From NCBI GenBank assembly GCA_031266115.1, contig JAISBQ010000175.1:1-6728 (forward strand): a DNA stretch of 6,728 bases. Reading direction: 5' to 3'. The position numbers and the translations under genes were made by a program. Positions within the stretch are counted from its first letter, which is position 1. The number at the start of each line of letters is the position of its first letter. Below, piece after piece: positions 4,800-6,728 of this stretch. Below the pieces are notes generated by a model, which saw only the letters and a list, made by a program, of their open reading frames with translations, had not been told where the DNA came from and searched no databases. Source of the stretch: Bifidobacteriaceae bacterium (GTDB lineage: Bacteria; Actinomycetota; Actinomycetes; Actinomycetales; WQXJ01).

Positions 4800-6659
4800 A
4801 TGAGTAGCACAACACTCGGCGGCCGAGCATCCTCGGCCATACCTCGCCGTGGCCCACGCCCGCACCGGGCTGGGGTCCGCATCGCCATCGCTGCCGTGGC
4901 AGCCGTGGGTGCGGCATCGGCGGCGATGGTGGCGGCACCCGCCCAGGCCGCAGACACGGTCAGCGATGTCTCGCTGGCCTGGTCCATCAACGACGAATCT
5001 GGCGGCGGCGCCTACTTCGGCGGCTGCAACTTCCTGTCCGCTGGCGCGGCCGGAGACACCGGGCGCTCGCGGGTGTGGGCGGAGGCCGACGGCTTCTACG
5101 CTGCTACCGCCGGCAACGTCTCCCTGGCCAAGCCGGTGAACGGCGAGGGCATGGTGGCTCCGACGTGGGCCACCAAGTGCCAGAACTCGGCCGGCGCTGC
5201 TGTCGGTACGGGCGCCGGCTCGACCACCGGCACCGTCGCCACATTCGCGGGCGGCGCGGGAAGCGTGGATCTTTCGGCGGGAACCGCCGAGATTGACTGG
5301 ACCGGCACCCTGACTGTCGCGTTCTACGGCGGCCTGACCTACTGGACGCTGTCGAATCCGCACCTGAGCGTGGCCAACGGCCACGGCACAGTGACGGCGA
5401 CCGGCTCGGGCTATGGGGCCTCGATGGACGATCCAGACGTTTGGGAGGCGATCACCCCTCAGCCCATCACCGTGGCGACGTTGTCAACCGTGACGTTGGA
5501 CGCGGACGGCTTCCAGGTCACCCCGGACTATCTGGGCGTGGAAGTCACTCCGGCCTCCGGTAGCGCGCAGAACCGGACGGGTGACTACTGGGGTTCGTTC
5601 CCCCAGGATTTTGTTGCCTTCCACGCTCTGACTGGTCAGTCGTCGTATTGGTACTCCTCCGGCGGAGCTGCCGACCCGAAGAAGATCGCCAAGCCCATCG
5701 CCGTCGAATGGCAACTCGTTGGTCCGCCCGGTCCCGCGCCGTCCGTTACGGTATCTGATGTCGCCGTGTCAAGTACAGGTCAGACTGTTATTACGATCAC
5801 CGGTTCCGGATTCGATCCGCAGTCATCGATCGCGGTCTATCCGCCCTTAGCGGGCAGCCCGGGCGGCGTCTACATCGCGTTCGGGAAGTTCGCGCAGGTG
5901 TGGAAGCCATCTGAGGGCGCCGGGTCAGCGGCCCGCCCGAACGCCGGAGTCAAGTGGGCTGTGTTGGCCGAGAACGTCGACCAGGTGGGAGGCGCCGCCA
6001 ACGGTGCCGTTGTCCTGGGAGCGGACGGGACCTTCACCGCGACGCTGACCATCTCCAAGGCTGCCGCGGACGCCAACGGGATCGCGGATGGCCGGTATGG
6101 CATCTACACATACCCCGGTGGCGGCGCCGCCACGCCGGGGTTTGAGACGTTCACGGCGGTCGAATTCCTCGACCCGGGCGACATCCCGATTGACGTCACC
6201 GTCCCCGAGGAGACGCCCCCGCCGCCGCCAGGCGAATTCACGTGGACCATCACCGACAGTTCGGCTGTGGTCATGGGCACCGCTGTGGCCGGGGAGACCG
6301 CGTTCACGGCCAGCGGGGCGCTGCCCGCTGTCAACGTCACCGATACGAGGACTGCCGCCCCGGCATGGAGCATCTCTGGCCAGGTCTCGGACTTCGTGGG
6401 CGGCGACAACACGTTTGGTGCCCAGGCACTCGGCTGGGCACCCAGCGTTACCGCGAACACGGTGGACGCGGTAGCCGGCGCGAGCGTGGCACCCGGGGCC
6501 GGTGGCACCGGCCTGGGAGCCTCGCGCACGTTGGCGGCGTCCGCGCTCGGTCACGCCCTGGGCAGCGCCCAGGTCACCGCCGGCCTGAGCCTCGCGATCC
6601 CGTTGGACACCGCACCGGGCGATTACACCGGCATCCTCACGCTCACGGCCATCGGATGA
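4800..6659 (+). CDS. HtaA-domain protein with Ig-like module and C-terminal WxL-like cell-wall domain
   Basis: This is a secreted 619-residue protein that probably captures heme at the cell wall. A signal peptide (1-50; basic RRGPRPHR, hydrophobic stretch, APAQA before the cut) is followed by an HtaA-type domain at about 56-304. It closely tracks the preceding gene: AYFGGCNFLSAG (71-82), Cys76 and Cys127, FYGGLTYW (175-182), GYGASMDDP (204-212), WGSFPQ (264-269) and SYWYSSGG (282-289). Residues about 315-457 form an Ig-like module (ITITGSGF, GVYIAFGKFAQVWKPSEG, FETFTAVEF) homologous by eye to module A of the gene at 1718-3199 but lacking its C-x4-C loop. A proline linker (469-477) leads to about 478-619, a WxL-like domain: VTDTRTAAPAWSISGQVSDF (one W-x-I motif at 523-525), LGWAP (544-548), and a closing PGDYTGILTLTAI. 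There is no membrane anchor, so attachment to peptidoglycan is inferred from the WxL family. A TTA codon lies at 5847-5849. Its stop overlaps the next start (ATGA). Confidence 0.88.
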   Translation: MSSTTLGGRASSAIPRRGPRPHRAGVRIAIAAVAAVGAASAAMVAAPAQAADTVSDVSLAWSINDESGGGAYFGGCNFLSAGAAGDTGRSRVWAEADGFYAATAGNVSLAKPVNGEGMVAPTWATKCQNSAGAAVGTGAGSTTGTVATFAGGAGSVDLSAGTAEIDWTGTLTVAFYGGLTYWTLSNPHLSVANGHGTVTATGSGYGASMDDPDVWEAITPQPITVATLSTVTLDADGFQVTPDYLGVEVTPASGSAQNRTGDYWGSFPQDFVAFHALTGQSSYWYSSGGAADPKKIAKPIAVEWQLVGPPGPAPSVTVSDVAVSSTGQTVITITGSGFDPQSSIAVYPPLAGSPGGVYIAFGKFAQVWKPSEGAGSAARPNAGVKWAVLAENVDQVGGAANGAVVLGADGTFTATLTISKAAADANGIADGRYGIYTYPGGGAATPGFETFTAVEFLDPGDIPIDVTVPEETPPPPPGEFTWTITDSSAVVMGTAVAGETAFTASGALPAVNVTDTRTAAPAWSISGQVSDFVGGDNTFGAQALGWAPSVTANTVDAVAGASVAPGAGGTGLGASRTLAASALGHALGSAQVTAGLSLAIPLDTAPGDYTGILTLTAIG

Positions 6660-6728
6660 CCTGGACAATCGCTGTGCTAGCGGCCGGGCTGCTGGGGATA
6701 GGTCTGACATCCCCAGCGGCCCCGGCCG
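6656..6728 (+). CDS. N-terminal fragment of a secreted protein, truncated by the window end
   Basis: Only 24 codons are visible. ATG 6656 overlaps the stop of the HtaA-WxL gene (ATGA); no clear ribosome site precedes it, so translation probably depends on coupling. The fragment starts MTWTIAVLAAGLLG and ends at an SPAAPA stretch, which reads as a signal peptide with short n-region and Ala-rich cleavage region. The family cannot be read from this. WxL-domain genes in Firmicutes are often next to genes for a membrane-anchored WxL-interacting protein (DUF916/WxLIP), and this position would suit one; that is a prediction only. Confidence 0.65.
   Translation, partial: MTWTIAVLAAGLLGIGLTSPAAPA

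Noticed and set aside
4847..4874. Arg-Arg in the signal sequence of the HtaA-WxL protein as a Tat signal
   Set aside because: The residues after the Arg pair (GPRPHR) do not fit the S-R-R-x-F-L-K pattern; general secretion is more likely.

Overview
The window is high-GC DNA from an actinobacterium. The G/C-rich third codon positions, the many GTG and ATG starts overlapping stop codons, the long Ala/Gly/Pro-rich linkers and the HtaA-type heme-binding domains all fit that phylum. I cannot assign a genus. All genes are on the plus strand and read as one co-directional unit that enters at the left edge and leaves at the right edge.

Layout: (1) 1-381 is the C-terminal end of a FecCD/BtuC-type ABC permease. 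(2) 378-1721 is its ATPase, HmuV-like, with an unusual repeat-containing N-terminal extension and a low-complexity tail. (3) 1718-3199 is a secreted, membrane-anchored protein with two Ig-like modules. (4) 3196-4713 is a secreted, membrane-anchored HtaA-domain protein. (5) After the only real intergenic gap (4714-4799, containing an inverted repeat) comes 4800-6659, a secreted protein that joins an HtaA domain, an Ig-like module also found in gene 3, and a C-terminal WxL-like domain. (6) 6656-6728 is the start of another secreted protein, cut by the window edge. Junctions 1/2, 2/3, 3/4 and 5/6 are 4-base ATGA or GTGA overlaps, so translational coupling is likely.

Interpretation: this looks like a heme acquisition locus. 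The permease and ATPase would import heme (the substrate-binding lipoprotein is presumably just upstream). Genes 3 to 5 would be the surface part. Gene 4 has a Pro/Ser/Thr linker that could hold its heme domain away from the membrane. Gene 5 has no membrane anchor and ends in a WxL-like module, which in Firmicutes gives non-covalent cell-wall attachment. A wall-to-membrane heme relay that uses WxL anchoring is the most interesting hypothesis. The heme role rests on family resemblance read by eye; no search was run.

No RNA genes, insertion sequences, CRISPR arrays or convincing factor-independent terminators were seen. No iron-box (DtxR/IdeR-type) palindrome was recognised; the operon promoter must lie left of the window.
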